DNA of 64,000 nt from Cribrihabitans_A pelagius (GTDB lineage: Bacteria > Pseudomonadota > Alphaproteobacteria > Rhodobacterales > Rhodobacteraceae). The first letter of the stretch is position 1. Each line of letters begins with the position of its first letter. The translations under genes were made by a program, and so were the position numbers. Of the stretch, positions 35,017 to 42,635 are shown piece by piece. The stretch covers positions 1-64,000 of the forward strand of contig NZ_JBMERR010000017.1 in NCBI RefSeq assembly GCF_048820915.1. Direction: 5' to 3'. The notes beneath the pieces were generated by a model. It was not told the DNA's origin, did no database searches, and saw only the letters and a program-made list of their open reading frames with translations.

Positions 35017-35484
35017 ATGCACCGTCTCCTGATCCTGATCGCCGCCGGAGGCTCGGCGGCGTTGCTGCTGGGCGCGCTGGGCTTCCAGTACATTGGCGAG
35101 ATGGCACCCTGCAAACTCTGCTACTGGCAGCGCTACCCGCATGCCGCCGCTGCCGGAATCGGCGTTCTGGCGCTGGCTCTGCCGCTACTTGTTCTGCCGT
35201 ATTTGGGCGCGCTGGCAGCCCTCGCCACAGCAGGAATCGGCGCTTATCACACCGGGGTCGAGCGCGGCTGGTGGGAAGGCCCCGGCACCTGCACTTCCGG
35301 ACCCGTCGGGGGCCTGAGCCCGGATCAGCTGATGGAGCAGATCATGGCGGCGCCGCTGGTGCGCTGCGATGACGTGCCGTGGGAGCTGTTCGGCCTGTCG
35401 ATGGCCAGCTGGAACGCGATTGCCTCAGCCAGCCTCGCGGCCCTGTGGATCGCCGCTGCCAACCACCTGCGCAACCGCGGCTGA
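35017..35484 (+). CDS. dsbB: disulfide bond formation protein DsbB
   Basis: DsbB reoxidises DsbA and passes the electrons to quinone. The 155-residue protein has four hydrophobic helices (about 3-22, 43-60, 62-79 and 130-148). The first cysteine pair C32-x-x-C35 is in MAPCKLCYWQRYPH, and the second pair is C92 and C117 in the second periplasmic loop (GTCTSG and RCDDVPW); the Arg after the CxxC motif needed for quinone contact is present. It is a little shorter than E. coli DsbB. It starts 2 bases after the YqaA-type gene. Confidence 0.92.
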   Translation: MHRLLILIAAGGSAALLLGALGFQYIGEMAPCKLCYWQRYPHAAAAGIGVLALALPLLVLPYLGALAALATAGIGAYHTGVERGWWEGPGTCTSGPVGGLSPDQLMEQIMAAPLVRCDDVPWELFGLSMASWNAIASASLAALWIAAANHLRNRG

Positions 35485-35535
35485 GAGCCGGATCAACCGA
35501 ATAAAAAGCGCCCCGCAACTTGTTGAAAAATAAGA

Positions 35536-35961
35536 CTAAGTATCCTTCTTCGTCGCCAGCAGAAGATTGGTTTCACTGCTGACCACACCTTCGAACAGCC
35601 GGATCTTGGCCAGCGCGGCATCCAGGGTCTCCAGCGTCTCCGTGCCCAGTTCCACGATCAGGTCCCAGCGCCCGTTGGTGGTATGGATGGCGCGCACCTC
35701 CGGCAGGCCCTGCAGCTGGCGGGTGATCCGGCTGGTGCCCCGGCCCTCGATGCCGATCATCATCAGCCCGCGCACCGGATCGCGCAGCACATCCTCCTTC
35801 AGGACCACCGTAAAGCCCAGAATATCGCCGCGCGCCTGCAACCGCTCGATGCGGGAGCGCACCGTGGTGCGCGACAGGCTCAGCTCCAGTGCCAAGTCCG
35901 ACAATGACGCGCGCGCATTATGCCGAAGGGCTGCCACCAGCCGCTCGTCCGTTTTGTCCAT
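35536..35961 (-). CDS. Lrp/AsnC family transcriptional regulator
   Basis: A 141-residue Lrp-type protein: an N-terminal helix-turn-helix (about 1-50, with DKTDERLVAALRHNARASLSD and LSRTTVRSRIERLQARG) and a C-terminal RAM ligand-binding domain (about 60-141). It is encoded divergently from the arginase-ctlX-ocd operon, with 116 bases between starts, and is most likely its amino-acid-responsive regulator, probably sensing arginine or ornithine. The ATG at 35961 begins the usual DKTDxxLL motif; an in-frame ATG four codons upstream is possible. Confidence 0.9.
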   Translation of the reverse strand: MDKTDERLVAALRHNARASLSDLALELSLSRTTVRSRIERLQARGDILGFTVVLKEDVLRDPVRGLMMIGIEGRGTSRITRQLQGLPEVRAIHTTNGRWDLIVELGTETLETLDAALAKIRLFEGVVSSETNLLLATKKDT

Positions 35962-35981
35962 TTCACTACCCATCTTGATCA

Positions 35982-36052
35982 TTTGCCGTGCATTATGGGC
36001 AAAATGTCCGCTGGTTTCCATCACGAAACGGAAGGAAATGATAGAAAATCAT
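35982..36052. promoter_or_regulatory. candidate Lrp/AsnC operator region between regulator and arginase operon
   Basis: Two inverted repeats lie in the 116-base divergent region: TTTGCC-N10-GGCAAA (35982-36003), close to the regulator start, and ATGAT-agaaa-ATCAT (36038-36052), 25 bases before the arginase start. Both have AT-rich centres and the second has the 15-base form common for Lrp-type sites. Confidence 0.5.
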
Positions 36053-36077
36053 CAACCCGCAAAAGAGGCTGAATCCC

Positions 36078-37004
36078 GTGTCTTCGCAACATTGCATTCT
36101 GATCGGCGCCCCGGTCGACAGCGGCAAGCGCCGCGCCGGCTGTCTGATGGGCCCGGACGCCTATCGTACTGCCAATATCGCCGGCGCTCTGCAAAGCCTG
36201 GGCCACACGGTGGAGGATCTCGGCAATCTCGCGCCCGACGCCCATGAACCGGACAACGGCGAAGGGCTGGTCTTTGCCAGGAACGAAACCATCGGCTGGA
36301 CCTCCTGCCTGGCCCGCACAGCCGAAAAGGCGATGGAGCGAGGCCTGCCGGTGTTCCTGGGCGGCGATCACTCCCTGTCGCTCGGTTCGGTCAGCGGTGT
36401 GGCCAACTTCGCCGCCAAAGCGGGCCGGCCGCAGTTCGTGCTCTGGCTTGATGCGCACACCGATTTCCACACCCCCAAGACAACCGACAGCGGCAACCTG
36501 CACGGCACGCCGGTGGGCTACTTCACCGGCCGCAGCGATTTCGACGGCTTTCCCGCGGTGGCCAACCCGGTGCCGCAGGAAAATGTTTGCATGATCGGCC
36601 TGCGCTCCGTCGATACCGAGGAGCGGCTGGCCCTCGAAAGCAGCGCCATCCGCACCCATGATATGCGCGACATTGACGAGAACGGCATCGCCGGCCCGCT
36701 GAACCGCTTCCTGGAGCAGGTCGCCGCCGCCAATGGCATGCTGCATGTCTCGCTCGACGTGGACTTCCTCGACCCCTCCGTCGCGCCCGCCGTGGGCACC
36801 ACCGTGCCGGGCGGCGCCACCGTGCGCGAGTCGCATCTGGTTTGCGAGATGCTGCATGACTCCGGCCTGATGACCTCGCTCGACCTGGTGGAGCTGAACC
36901 CCTTCCTCGACGAGCGCGGCCGCACCGCGCATCTGATGGTCGATCTCTGCGCATCGGCCCTTGGCCGCCGCGTCTTTGACCGCCCCACCCGGAGCTACCG
37001 ATGA
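36078..37004 (+). CDS. rocF: arginase
   Basis: Arginase cleaves arginine into ornithine and urea. The 308-residue protein has the full Mn2+-binding set: H98 in GGDHSLSLG, D125/H127/D129 in WLDAHTDFHTP, and D227/D229 in SLDVDFLDPSVAP, with SLDLVELNPFLD near the end. Translation starts at GTG 36078. The stop overlaps the ctlX start (ATGA). With Ocd in the same operon the pathway arginine to ornithine to proline is complete, feeding nitrogen from urea and ammonia. Confidence 0.94.
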   Translation: MSSQHCILIGAPVDSGKRRAGCLMGPDAYRTANIAGALQSLGHTVEDLGNLAPDAHEPDNGEGLVFARNETIGWTSCLARTAEKAMERGLPVFLGGDHSLSLGSVSGVANFAAKAGRPQFVLWLDAHTDFHTPKTTDSGNLHGTPVGYFTGRSDFDGFPAVANPVPQENVCMIGLRSVDTEERLALESSAIRTHDMRDIDENGIAGPLNRFLEQVAAANGMLHVSLDVDFLDPSVAPAVGTTVPGGATVRESHLVCEMLHDSGLMTSLDLVELNPFLDERGRTAHLMVDLCASALGRRVFDRPTRSYR

Positions 37005-37930
37005 GCAGCCTGCAGGCCCCCGGCGCGGTGGTGATGATCCGCCCGCACAACTTCCAGTCCAACCCGGAAACCCGCGGAGACAATGCATTTCAGACACTTG
37101 CGCGCAACAATGAAGCCTCAACCGCCGCCCAGGCACTGGCTGAGTTCGACCAGGCAGTGGCGGTTCTACGCGAAGCGGCAGTGACCGTTCACGTCTTTGA
37201 CGACGAAGGCACCGAGACCCCGGACAGCGTCTTTCCGAACAACTGGTTCTCCACCCATGCCGGCGGCCATGTGGCGGTCTACCCGATGTTTGCGCCCAAC
37301 CGCCGAAAGGAGCGGCGCTGGGACGTGATCGAGATGCTGAAGCGCGACTACCGCGTGCAGGACGTGATCGACTACAGCGGGCTGGAGCAGGACGGGCTGG
37401 CGCTGGAAGGCACCGGCGCCATGGTGCTCGACCATATCGGCCGCATTGCCTACACGGTGAAATCGAACCGCGCCGACCCGGTGCTGCTGGAACGCTTCTG
37501 CACCCATTTCAACTTTGAACCCATGGTGTTCGAGGCCAAGGACGCGCAGGTTTGCGATGTCTATCACACCAATGTGCTGATGGGCATCGGCACGGAGTAT
37601 GCGCTGATCTGCCTGTCGATGCTGCCTGATCCCAAGCGCCGCTCGGAGGTCGCACAGCGGCTGGAGGAAACCGGCCGCGAGGTGATCGACCTCACCCCCG
37701 AACAGATTGCCGCCTTTGCCGGCAACGCGCTGGAGCTCACTGGCACGCGGCGCCTCCTGGCCCTGTCGGCCCGCGCGCTTGACGCGCTGCGGCCGGAACA
37801 GATCGCCGTGATCGAGCGCAGCGCGGACCTTCTGCCGCTCTCCATACCCACCATCGAAACCGCAGGCGGGTCGGTGCGCTGCATGCTGGCAGGCATCCAC
37901 CTCAGCCCCCGTGAAAGGAAAACCGCATGA
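37001..37930 (+). CDS. ctlX: citrulline utilization hydrolase CtlX family (guanidine-modifying superfamily)
   Basis: A 309-residue amidinotransferase-fold hydrolase. Typical segments are MIRPHNFQSNPETRGDN, the DSVFPNNWFSTHAGGHVAVYPM motif, ALEGTGAMVLDH, the catalytic-His type YHTNVLMGIG and, near the end, GSVRCMLAGIHL with the likely active-site Cys. Members are named for citrulline use but relatives hydrolyse arginine or methylarginines. Here it is overlapped on both sides by arginase and ornithine cyclodeaminase genes (4 bases each), so it must act on arginine-, citrulline- or methylarginine-type guanidines or ureas. Confidence 0.85.
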   Translation: MSSLQAPGAVVMIRPHNFQSNPETRGDNAFQTLARNNEASTAAQALAEFDQAVAVLREAAVTVHVFDDEGTETPDSVFPNNWFSTHAGGHVAVYPMFAPNRRKERRWDVIEMLKRDYRVQDVIDYSGLEQDGLALEGTGAMVLDHIGRIAYTVKSNRADPVLLERFCTHFNFEPMVFEAKDAQVCDVYHTNVLMGIGTEYALICLSMLPDPKRRSEVAQRLEETGREVIDLTPEQIAAFAGNALELTGTRRLLALSARALDALRPEQIAVIERSADLLPLSIPTIETAGGSVRCMLAGIHLSPRERKTA

Positions 37931-38973
37931 CACAACCTTCGGACAAGGCGCTGGTGCCCTTCGTCAGCGTCGACAACATGATGCGCCTGGTGCACAGCGC
38001 CGGCATCGAGCAGGTGCTGCGCGATCTGGCAGACTACGTGGAGGAAGATTTCAAGCGCTGGGAGCTGTTCGACAAGACCCCCCGCGTCGCAAGCCACTCG
38101 GACGTGGGCGTGATCGAGCTGATGCCGACCTCAGATGGCGAGGCTTACGGCTTCAAATATGTGAACGGACACCCCAAGAACACCTCCGAAGGCTTGCAGA
38201 CCGTCACAGCCTTCGGCCTCTTGGCCGATGTTTACACCGGCTACCCGGTGCTTCTGACCGAGATGACAATGCTGACGGCGCTGCGCACCGCCGCTACTTC
38301 AGCAATGGCCGCCAAGTACTTGGCCCCCAAAGGGTCCACCACGATGGCGATGATCGGTAACGGCGCCCAGTCTGAGTTCCAGACGCTGGCGATGAAGGCA
38401 ATCATCGGCCTGAAATCCGTGCGCCTCTATGACAAGGACCCGGCCGCGACCGAGAAATGCGCGCGCAACCTGCAAGGGCTTGGGATCGAAGTGGTCTCCT
38501 GCAAGACGCCCGAAGAAGCCATCGAAGGCGCGCAGATCCTCACCACCTGCACTGCCGACAAGCAATATGCCACCATCCTGACCGACAACATGGTCGGCAG
38601 CGGCGTGCATATCAACGCAATTGGCGGCGACTGCCCGGGCAAGACCGAGCTCGCGCCCGGCATCCTGAACCGCTCTGACGTCTTCGTGGAGTACCCGCCG
38701 CAGACCCGGGTCGAGGGCGAGATCCAGCAAATGCCGGAGGACTTCCCGGTCACCGAGCTCTGGGAAGTGGTCGCGGGCAGGAAACCTGGCCGCAGCGGCG
38801 AGCGCCAGATCACCCTGTTCGACAGTGTCGGCTTCGCAATCGAGGATTTTTCCGCCCTGCGCTACATCCGCGACCGTATCAAGGGCACCGACTTCTTCAT
38901 CGACCTGGACATGCTGGCCGACCCGGACGATCCGCGCGATCTCTTCGGAATGCTGCAGCGCGCCAAGGGCTGA
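37927..38973 (+). CDS. ocd: ornithine cyclodeaminase
   Basis: Ocd converts ornithine directly to proline and ammonia using bound NAD+. The 348-residue protein of the mu-crystallin family shows the substrate-side Arg/Lys segment (MLTALRTAATSAMAAKYLAP), the nucleotide-binding GNGAQSEFQ with a following acidic strand end (LYDKDPAAT), and the catalytic-Asp loop AIGGDCPGKTEL. It is the last gene of the arginase operon. GGCGGCGC/GCGCCGCC arms at 38985-39007 could end transcription, although no T-run follows. Confidence 0.94.
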   Translation: MTQPSDKALVPFVSVDNMMRLVHSAGIEQVLRDLADYVEEDFKRWELFDKTPRVASHSDVGVIELMPTSDGEAYGFKYVNGHPKNTSEGLQTVTAFGLLADVYTGYPVLLTEMTMLTALRTAATSAMAAKYLAPKGSTTMAMIGNGAQSEFQTLAMKAIIGLKSVRLYDKDPAATEKCARNLQGLGIEVVSCKTPEEAIEGAQILTTCTADKQYATILTDNMVGSGVHINAIGGDCPGKTELAPGILNRSDVFVEYPPQTRVEGEIQQMPEDFPVTELWEVVAGRKPGRSGERQITLFDSVGFAIEDFSALRYIRDRIKGTDFFIDLDMLADPDDPRDLFGMLQRAKG

Positions 38974-38984
38974 TAGGGCCAGGC

Positions 38985-39007
38985 GGCGGCGCCATGGCTG
39001 CGCCGCC
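38985..39007 (+). terminator. GC-rich hairpin after ocd
   Basis: Perfect 8-base arms GGCGGCGC and GCGCCGCC around a 7-base loop lie 11 bases after the ocd stop. There is no T-run, so it may stall or protect the 3' end rather than terminate alone. Confidence 0.45.
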
Positions 39008-39199
39008 CTCCGCATGAATGCCATGTCACGGCGGCCCGCCGAAACGAGGCCGCCGGCATCTCCGCTCCCCTTCGCGGGCGGGTGCCGTCAGGCGCCCTCC
39101 GGCACGCAGCATGGGGATCTGCTGCCCGCCGCAGCGCCTTGCGCGGCCCGCGGGCGGGAGCGGAAATATCCAGCACTGCCAGTCAGGGGGCTGGCCGTC

Positions 39200-39784
39200 T
39201 CAGGCGTCCAGCTCGGTATCCCAGTAGAGGAAGTCCATCCAGCTTTCATGCAGGTGGTTGGGCGGGAACTTGCGGCCGACGTTACGCAGTTCCTCCGCTC
39301 CCGGCCGCCGCGGCGGCTTGCGCAGCGACATGCCGGCCCGGTGCAGCGACTTGGAGCCTTTCCTCAGGTTGCAACCGGCACAGGCGGCGACCACATTCTC
39401 CCAGCTGGTCACCCCGCCTGCGGCGCGCGGCACCACGTGATCGAAAGTGAGATCGCCCTTGCTGCCGCAGTACTGGCAGCGGAATTCATCCCTCAAAAAC
39501 AAATTAAAGCGCGTAAAGGCGACGCGCTTTTGAGGTTTTACGTAGTCTTTCAGAACAACCACAGAGGGTATTCGGATCTCGGTGCTGGGACTGTGCACGA
39601 CCTCGTCGTATTCCGCCACGATGGCGACCCGGTCGAGCCAGGCAGCCTTCACCGCCTCCTGCCAGGACCAGAGCGACAAGGGGTAATAGGACAACGGCCT
39701 GTAGTCCGCATTCAGCACCAGCGCCGGGTGCTGTTTGAGCGCGCCGGGCGCCCTGACAAATTCAGTCCTGAAATCGCCATCCAT
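39200..39784 (-). CDS. HNH endonuclease
   Basis: A 194-residue protein with an HNH nuclease domain: zinc-type cysteine pairs in FRCQYCGSKGDLTFDHVVPRAAGG and ACAGCNLRKGSKSL surround the catalytic His of FDHVVPR. The N-terminal part (ALVLNADYRPLSYYPLSLWSWQEAVK) is the form usual for chromosomal HNH proteins widespread in Alphaproteobacteria; these are not linked to restriction or phage genes and may act in DNA repair. The start at 39784 (MDGDFRTEF) is preferred; the frame is open further upstream without a clear site. Confidence 0.87.
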   Translation of the reverse strand: MDGDFRTEFVRAPGALKQHPALVLNADYRPLSYYPLSLWSWQEAVKAAWLDRVAIVAEYDEVVHSPSTEIRIPSVVVLKDYVKPQKRVAFTRFNLFLRDEFRCQYCGSKGDLTFDHVVPRAAGGVTSWENVVAACAGCNLRKGSKSLHRAGMSLRKPPRRPGAEELRNVGRKFPPNHLHESWMDFLYWDTELDA

Positions 39785-39956
39785 GTGAACGTCTTCCTTG
39801 CCCTGACCTTCCGTCTCGCGGAACCAGGGCGGGGGAACCCGCCCCAGCCTAAATTGACTATATATCGTGGTTGCAACCTGACAAGCCCTGTTGAGCCACA
39901 ATATCTCGGGAGCTTCCTAGGCCAATCGCGTGACAAACTTGTGACGGCAGAAGAAC

Positions 39957-39965
39957 TTATCCACA
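39957..39965 (+). promoter_or_regulatory. single perfect DnaA box
   Basis: TTATCCACA, the strongest DnaA-binding nonamer, lies 57 bases before the pseudouridine synthase start in the region divergent to the HNH gene. No further boxes, AT-rich unwinding region or replication genes are near, so it is not an origin by itself. Confidence 0.45.
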
Positions 39966-40022
39966 AGCGGACACGGGCGGAGGGCCCTTGCCAGCCCCGC
40001 CTGCGCGCAATATTGCGCAAGG

Positions 40023-40670
40023 ATGACCCGCCTGATCCGCTTCAACAAACCCTACAACGTGCTGCCCCAGTTCACCGACCGCGGCAGCGAAGGCAGCCCG
40101 CGCAACACCCTGAGCGATTTCATTTCCTGCCCCGGCGTCTATCCCGCCGGGCGGCTCGACCGCGACAGCGAGGGGCTGATGCTGCTGACGGACAACGGCC
40201 GGCTGCAGGCCTGGATCGCGGACCCGCAGCACAAGATGGCAAAGACCTACTGGGTGCAGGTCGAGGGCGAGCCGGATACGGCAGCGCTGCAGGCGCTTGC
40301 CGAGGGCGTGGAGCTGAAAGACGGTGTGACCCGCCCCGCGCGAGCGCGGCTGATCGCAGAGCCGCCCAACCTCTGGGCCCGGACGCCGCCGGTCCGCGTG
40401 CGCAAGACCGTGCCTGATACTTGGATCGAGCTGGTGATCCGCGAGGGCCGCAACCGTCAGGTCCGGCGCATGACCGCGGCAGTGGGCCACCCGACCCTGC
40501 GGCTGGTCCGCTACGGCATCGGCACCTGGACGCTGGACGGGCTGGCGCAAGGCACTTGGGACGATGTGGAGCCGCCGCGGGTGCCCGGCCCGCCGAAACC
40601 CTCGCAGAAGCCGCCGCGCAGGCCCAAGACGCCGAAGCGCAGCCCGGGTGACAAGCCGCGCCGCCGCTGA
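40023..40670 (+). CDS. RsuA/RluE family pseudouridine synthase
   Basis: A 215-residue rRNA pseudouridine synthase most like RluE, which modifies U2457 of 23S rRNA. It has FNKPYNVL at the start, the catalytic Asp in PAGRLDRDSEGLMLLT, KTYWVQVEG and the IREGRNRQVRRMTAAVGHP motif. Like RluE it lacks an N-terminal S4 domain. The last 35 residues are Pro/Lys/Arg-rich and probably disordered. It runs 12 bases ahead of the VOC gene in the same direction. Confidence 0.9.
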   Translation: MTRLIRFNKPYNVLPQFTDRGSEGSPRNTLSDFISCPGVYPAGRLDRDSEGLMLLTDNGRLQAWIADPQHKMAKTYWVQVEGEPDTAALQALAEGVELKDGVTRPARARLIAEPPNLWARTPPVRVRKTVPDTWIELVIREGRNRQVRRMTAAVGHPTLRLVRYGIGTWTLDGLAQGTWDDVEPPRVPGPPKPSQKPPRRPKTPKRSPGDKPRRR

Positions 40671-40682
40671 TAGCCTGCGGTC

Positions 40683-41117
40683 ATGAATGATAACCCGCTG
40701 CCCGCAGCCCCTGCCCCAACTGCGATCCTCGAAGCCGCGCTCTACGTGGATGATCTCGATGCGGCGGAGGATTTCTATGGCCGCGTCATCGGGCTGGAAA
40801 AGATCCAGCGGGTAGAGGGCCGGCATGTGTTCTTCCGCGTCGGCACCGGCACGCTCCTGTTGTTCATTGCGGATGAAACGGTCAAACCGCCTGGCAACCC
40901 CCGCCTGCCGGTGCCGCCGCACGGCGCGCGGGGGCCGGGGCATTTCTGCTTTGCCCAGCCGCGTGAGGCGATGATGCAGATGCGCGCCCGGCTCGTCGCC
41001 GCCGGTGTCACGCTGGAGGCCGAGTTCGACTGGCCCAACGGCGCCCGCTCGCTCTATTTCCGCGATCCGGCCGGCAATTCCCTGGAAATCGCCGAACCGC
41101 ACCTCTGGCAGCCCTGA
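40683..41117 (+). CDS. VOC family protein (glyoxalase/dioxygenase fold)
   Basis: A 144-residue vicinal-oxygen-chelate protein with two beta-alpha-beta-beta-beta units: ILEAALYVDDLDAAEDFYGRVIGL near 15 and HFCFAQPREAMMQMRARL near 92, ending in YFRDPAGNSLEIAEPHLW. Probable metal ligands are Glu/His positions in these motifs (H92, E137 region). The reaction is unknown. It is probably cotranscribed with the pseudouridine synthase. Confidence 0.83.
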   Translation: MNDNPLPAAPAPTAILEAALYVDDLDAAEDFYGRVIGLEKIQRVEGRHVFFRVGTGTLLLFIADETVKPPGNPRLPVPPHGARGPGHFCFAQPREAMMQMRARLVAAGVTLEAEFDWPNGARSLYFRDPAGNSLEIAEPHLWQP

Positions 41118-41138
41118 TTTGAGCGACCGGCGCCGCCA

Positions 41139-41198
41139 CGGGGGCCGGACAAATTGGAAGTTTTCCGGCCAAAATTCTTACAAGAATTTTACCCCCCG
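41139..41198. repeat. folded three-arm inverted repeat, copy 2
   Basis: The same plan as at 18364-18420: an outer stem CGGGGG/CCCCCG (41139-41144 and 41193-41198) encloses an imperfect hairpin GGACAAATTGGAAGTTTTCC (41147-41166), a GGCC joint, and a perfect 9-base hairpin AAAATTCTT/AAGAATTTT (41171-41190). The primary sequence differs much from copy 1 while the arms still pair. It lies between convergent genes. Confidence 0.65.
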
Positions 41199-41216
41199 CA
41201 GAACGCCGGCTTGGGA

Positions 41217-41882
41217 TCAGAGACTCAGCTTGTCGCGCATGAAGGCCAGCGCCACGCTCAAACCGTCCGGCGCGATGCCATGGGCGGTGCCCTTCTGGAT
41301 ATGGGCGAACACATCCTGGAACCCCGCCTCCTGCAGCGCCTCGGCCGCTTCGGGCAGCGATTGCACCGGCACCACGTCATCCTGATCGCCATGCACCAGC
41401 AGAACAGGCATTTTCGAGATGGCCTCGTCCTTCAATAGGTCCGGGTTCAGCAGCCGGCCGGAGAAGGCAACGATCCCCGCCACCGCATCCTCGCGGCGCG
41501 GCGCCACGTGCAGGCTCATCATCGTGCCCTGCGAGAAGCCGAACAGAACCACCTGCTCGGGCAGCACGTCCTCGTCCACCATCAGCGCGTCGAGAAAGGC
41601 GTTCAGGTCCTCAACCGCCGCTTGCATGCCGCGCATCGCTTCCTCTTCCGACGAGCCGTCGATCCAGGGGATCGGAAACCACTGGAAACCCATCGGCGCG
41701 CCCGCGCAGGCCTCGGGCGCATCGGGCGCCACAAACAGCGTGTCCGGCAGGTGTTCGCCCAGCGGATCGGCCAGGCTCAGCAGGTCCGCGCCATTGGCGC
41801 CATAGCCATGCAGGAACACCACGACAGAGCGGGTCTGGCCGGAGACCGGCTCCCTGCGGCCGGCATTAAGTACACGAGTCAT
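41217..41882 (-). CDS. alpha/beta hydrolase, phospholipase/carboxylesterase family
   Basis: A 221-residue esterase of the acyl-protein-thioesterase-like family. The oxyanion motif HGYGANGADLL starts near residue 24, the nucleophile Ser is in LFGFSQGTMMSL, the Asp in VHGDQDDVVPV and the catalytic His near the end in KGTAHGIAPDGL. No signal peptide, so it is cytoplasmic. The start overlaps the stop of the DNA glycosylase gene (ATGA), an odd functional pairing that recurs in this lineage. Confidence 0.9.
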   Translation of the reverse strand: MTRVLNAGRREPVSGQTRSVVVFLHGYGANGADLLSLADPLGEHLPDTLFVAPDAPEACAGAPMGFQWFPIPWIDGSSEEEAMRGMQAAVEDLNAFLDALMVDEDVLPEQVVLFGFSQGTMMSLHVAPRREDAVAGIVAFSGRLLNPDLLKDEAISKMPVLLVHGDQDDVVPVQSLPEAAEALQEAGFQDVFAHIQKGTAHGIAPDGLSVALAFMRDKLSL

Positions 41883-42538
41883 CGGATTCCTTCCCTGTCC
41901 TTCGCCACCCGGTAATAGGCCCAGAGAATGCGCGCCGCAACCGACCGCCAAGGCGACCAATCCTCGGCCATCTGTCTGAGCGCGCGCTCCCGCGGGCGTT
42001 CCGGCAGACCGAACAGCATCCGGGCGCCTTCTTGCAGCGCAAGGTCACCGGGCGCAAAGACATCGGCGCGGCCAAGCGAGAACATCGCGTAGATCTCGGC
42101 CGTCCAGGCGCCGATGCCCGGCACCTCGATCAGCGTCGCAATCACCTCTGCATCAGGTGCGCCGCGCAAACGATTGAAATCAATACGGGCCTCCGCCAGG
42201 GCACGGGCATAGCGGATCTTCTGCCGGCTGAGGCCCGCCGCGCGCAACGCATCGTCGCTGGCCCATTGGATCTTGCGCGGTCCGGTCAGGCGCGCGTCCT
42301 TCAGCCGCGCCCAGATCGCATTGGCGGAGGCGACGCTCACCTGCTGGCTGACAATCGCGCTCAACAGTTCCGCAAAGCCATCGGGCTTGCGCCTGAGCGG
42401 CAGCGGGCCGGTGAGTTCCAGCGCGCGGGCAAAGCGCGCATCCTGCGCCGCAAGCCAGGCCGCGCCTTCTTCGACACAGGCCGGGGTGGTGATGATGCGC
42501 CCCACACCCGGGGCCGAAGATTGCCGATCTGACGTCAC
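41879..42538 (-). CDS. DNA-3-methyladenine glycosylase II (AlkA-type, HhH-GPD)
   Basis: A 219-residue base-excision enzyme that removes alkylated purines. The helix-hairpin-helix is LIEVPGIGAWTAEIYAMF and is followed by the catalytic Asp in RADVFAPGDLALQEG; SAIVSQQVSVASANAIW is the usual first-helix motif. It lacks the N-terminal domain of E. coli AlkA and is the short (MagIII/Mag1-like) form. Start GTG 42538 has GGAGG 8 bases upstream; the frame continues upstream to a TTG without such a site. Confidence 0.9.
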   Translation of the reverse strand: MTSDRQSSAPGVGRIITTPACVEEGAAWLAAQDARFARALELTGPLPLRRKPDGFAELLSAIVSQQVSVASANAIWARLKDARLTGPRKIQWASDDALRAAGLSRQKIRYARALAEARIDFNRLRGAPDAEVIATLIEVPGIGAWTAEIYAMFSLGRADVFAPGDLALQEGARMLFGLPERPRERALRQMAEDWSPWRSVAARILWAYYRVAKDREGIR

Positions 42539-42635
42539 GTCACTCGCCTCCAGGCTCAAAACGGTCCGCAAATGCCGCGCCCTCCAGCGCGGCAGGCGGC
42601 TTGCCCCGCGTCATATTCGCGGCTACGCATCCCAT

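Noticed and set aside
39957..39965. A replication origin
   Set aside because: Only one DnaA box, no AT-rich unwinding region and no replication or partition genes around it.
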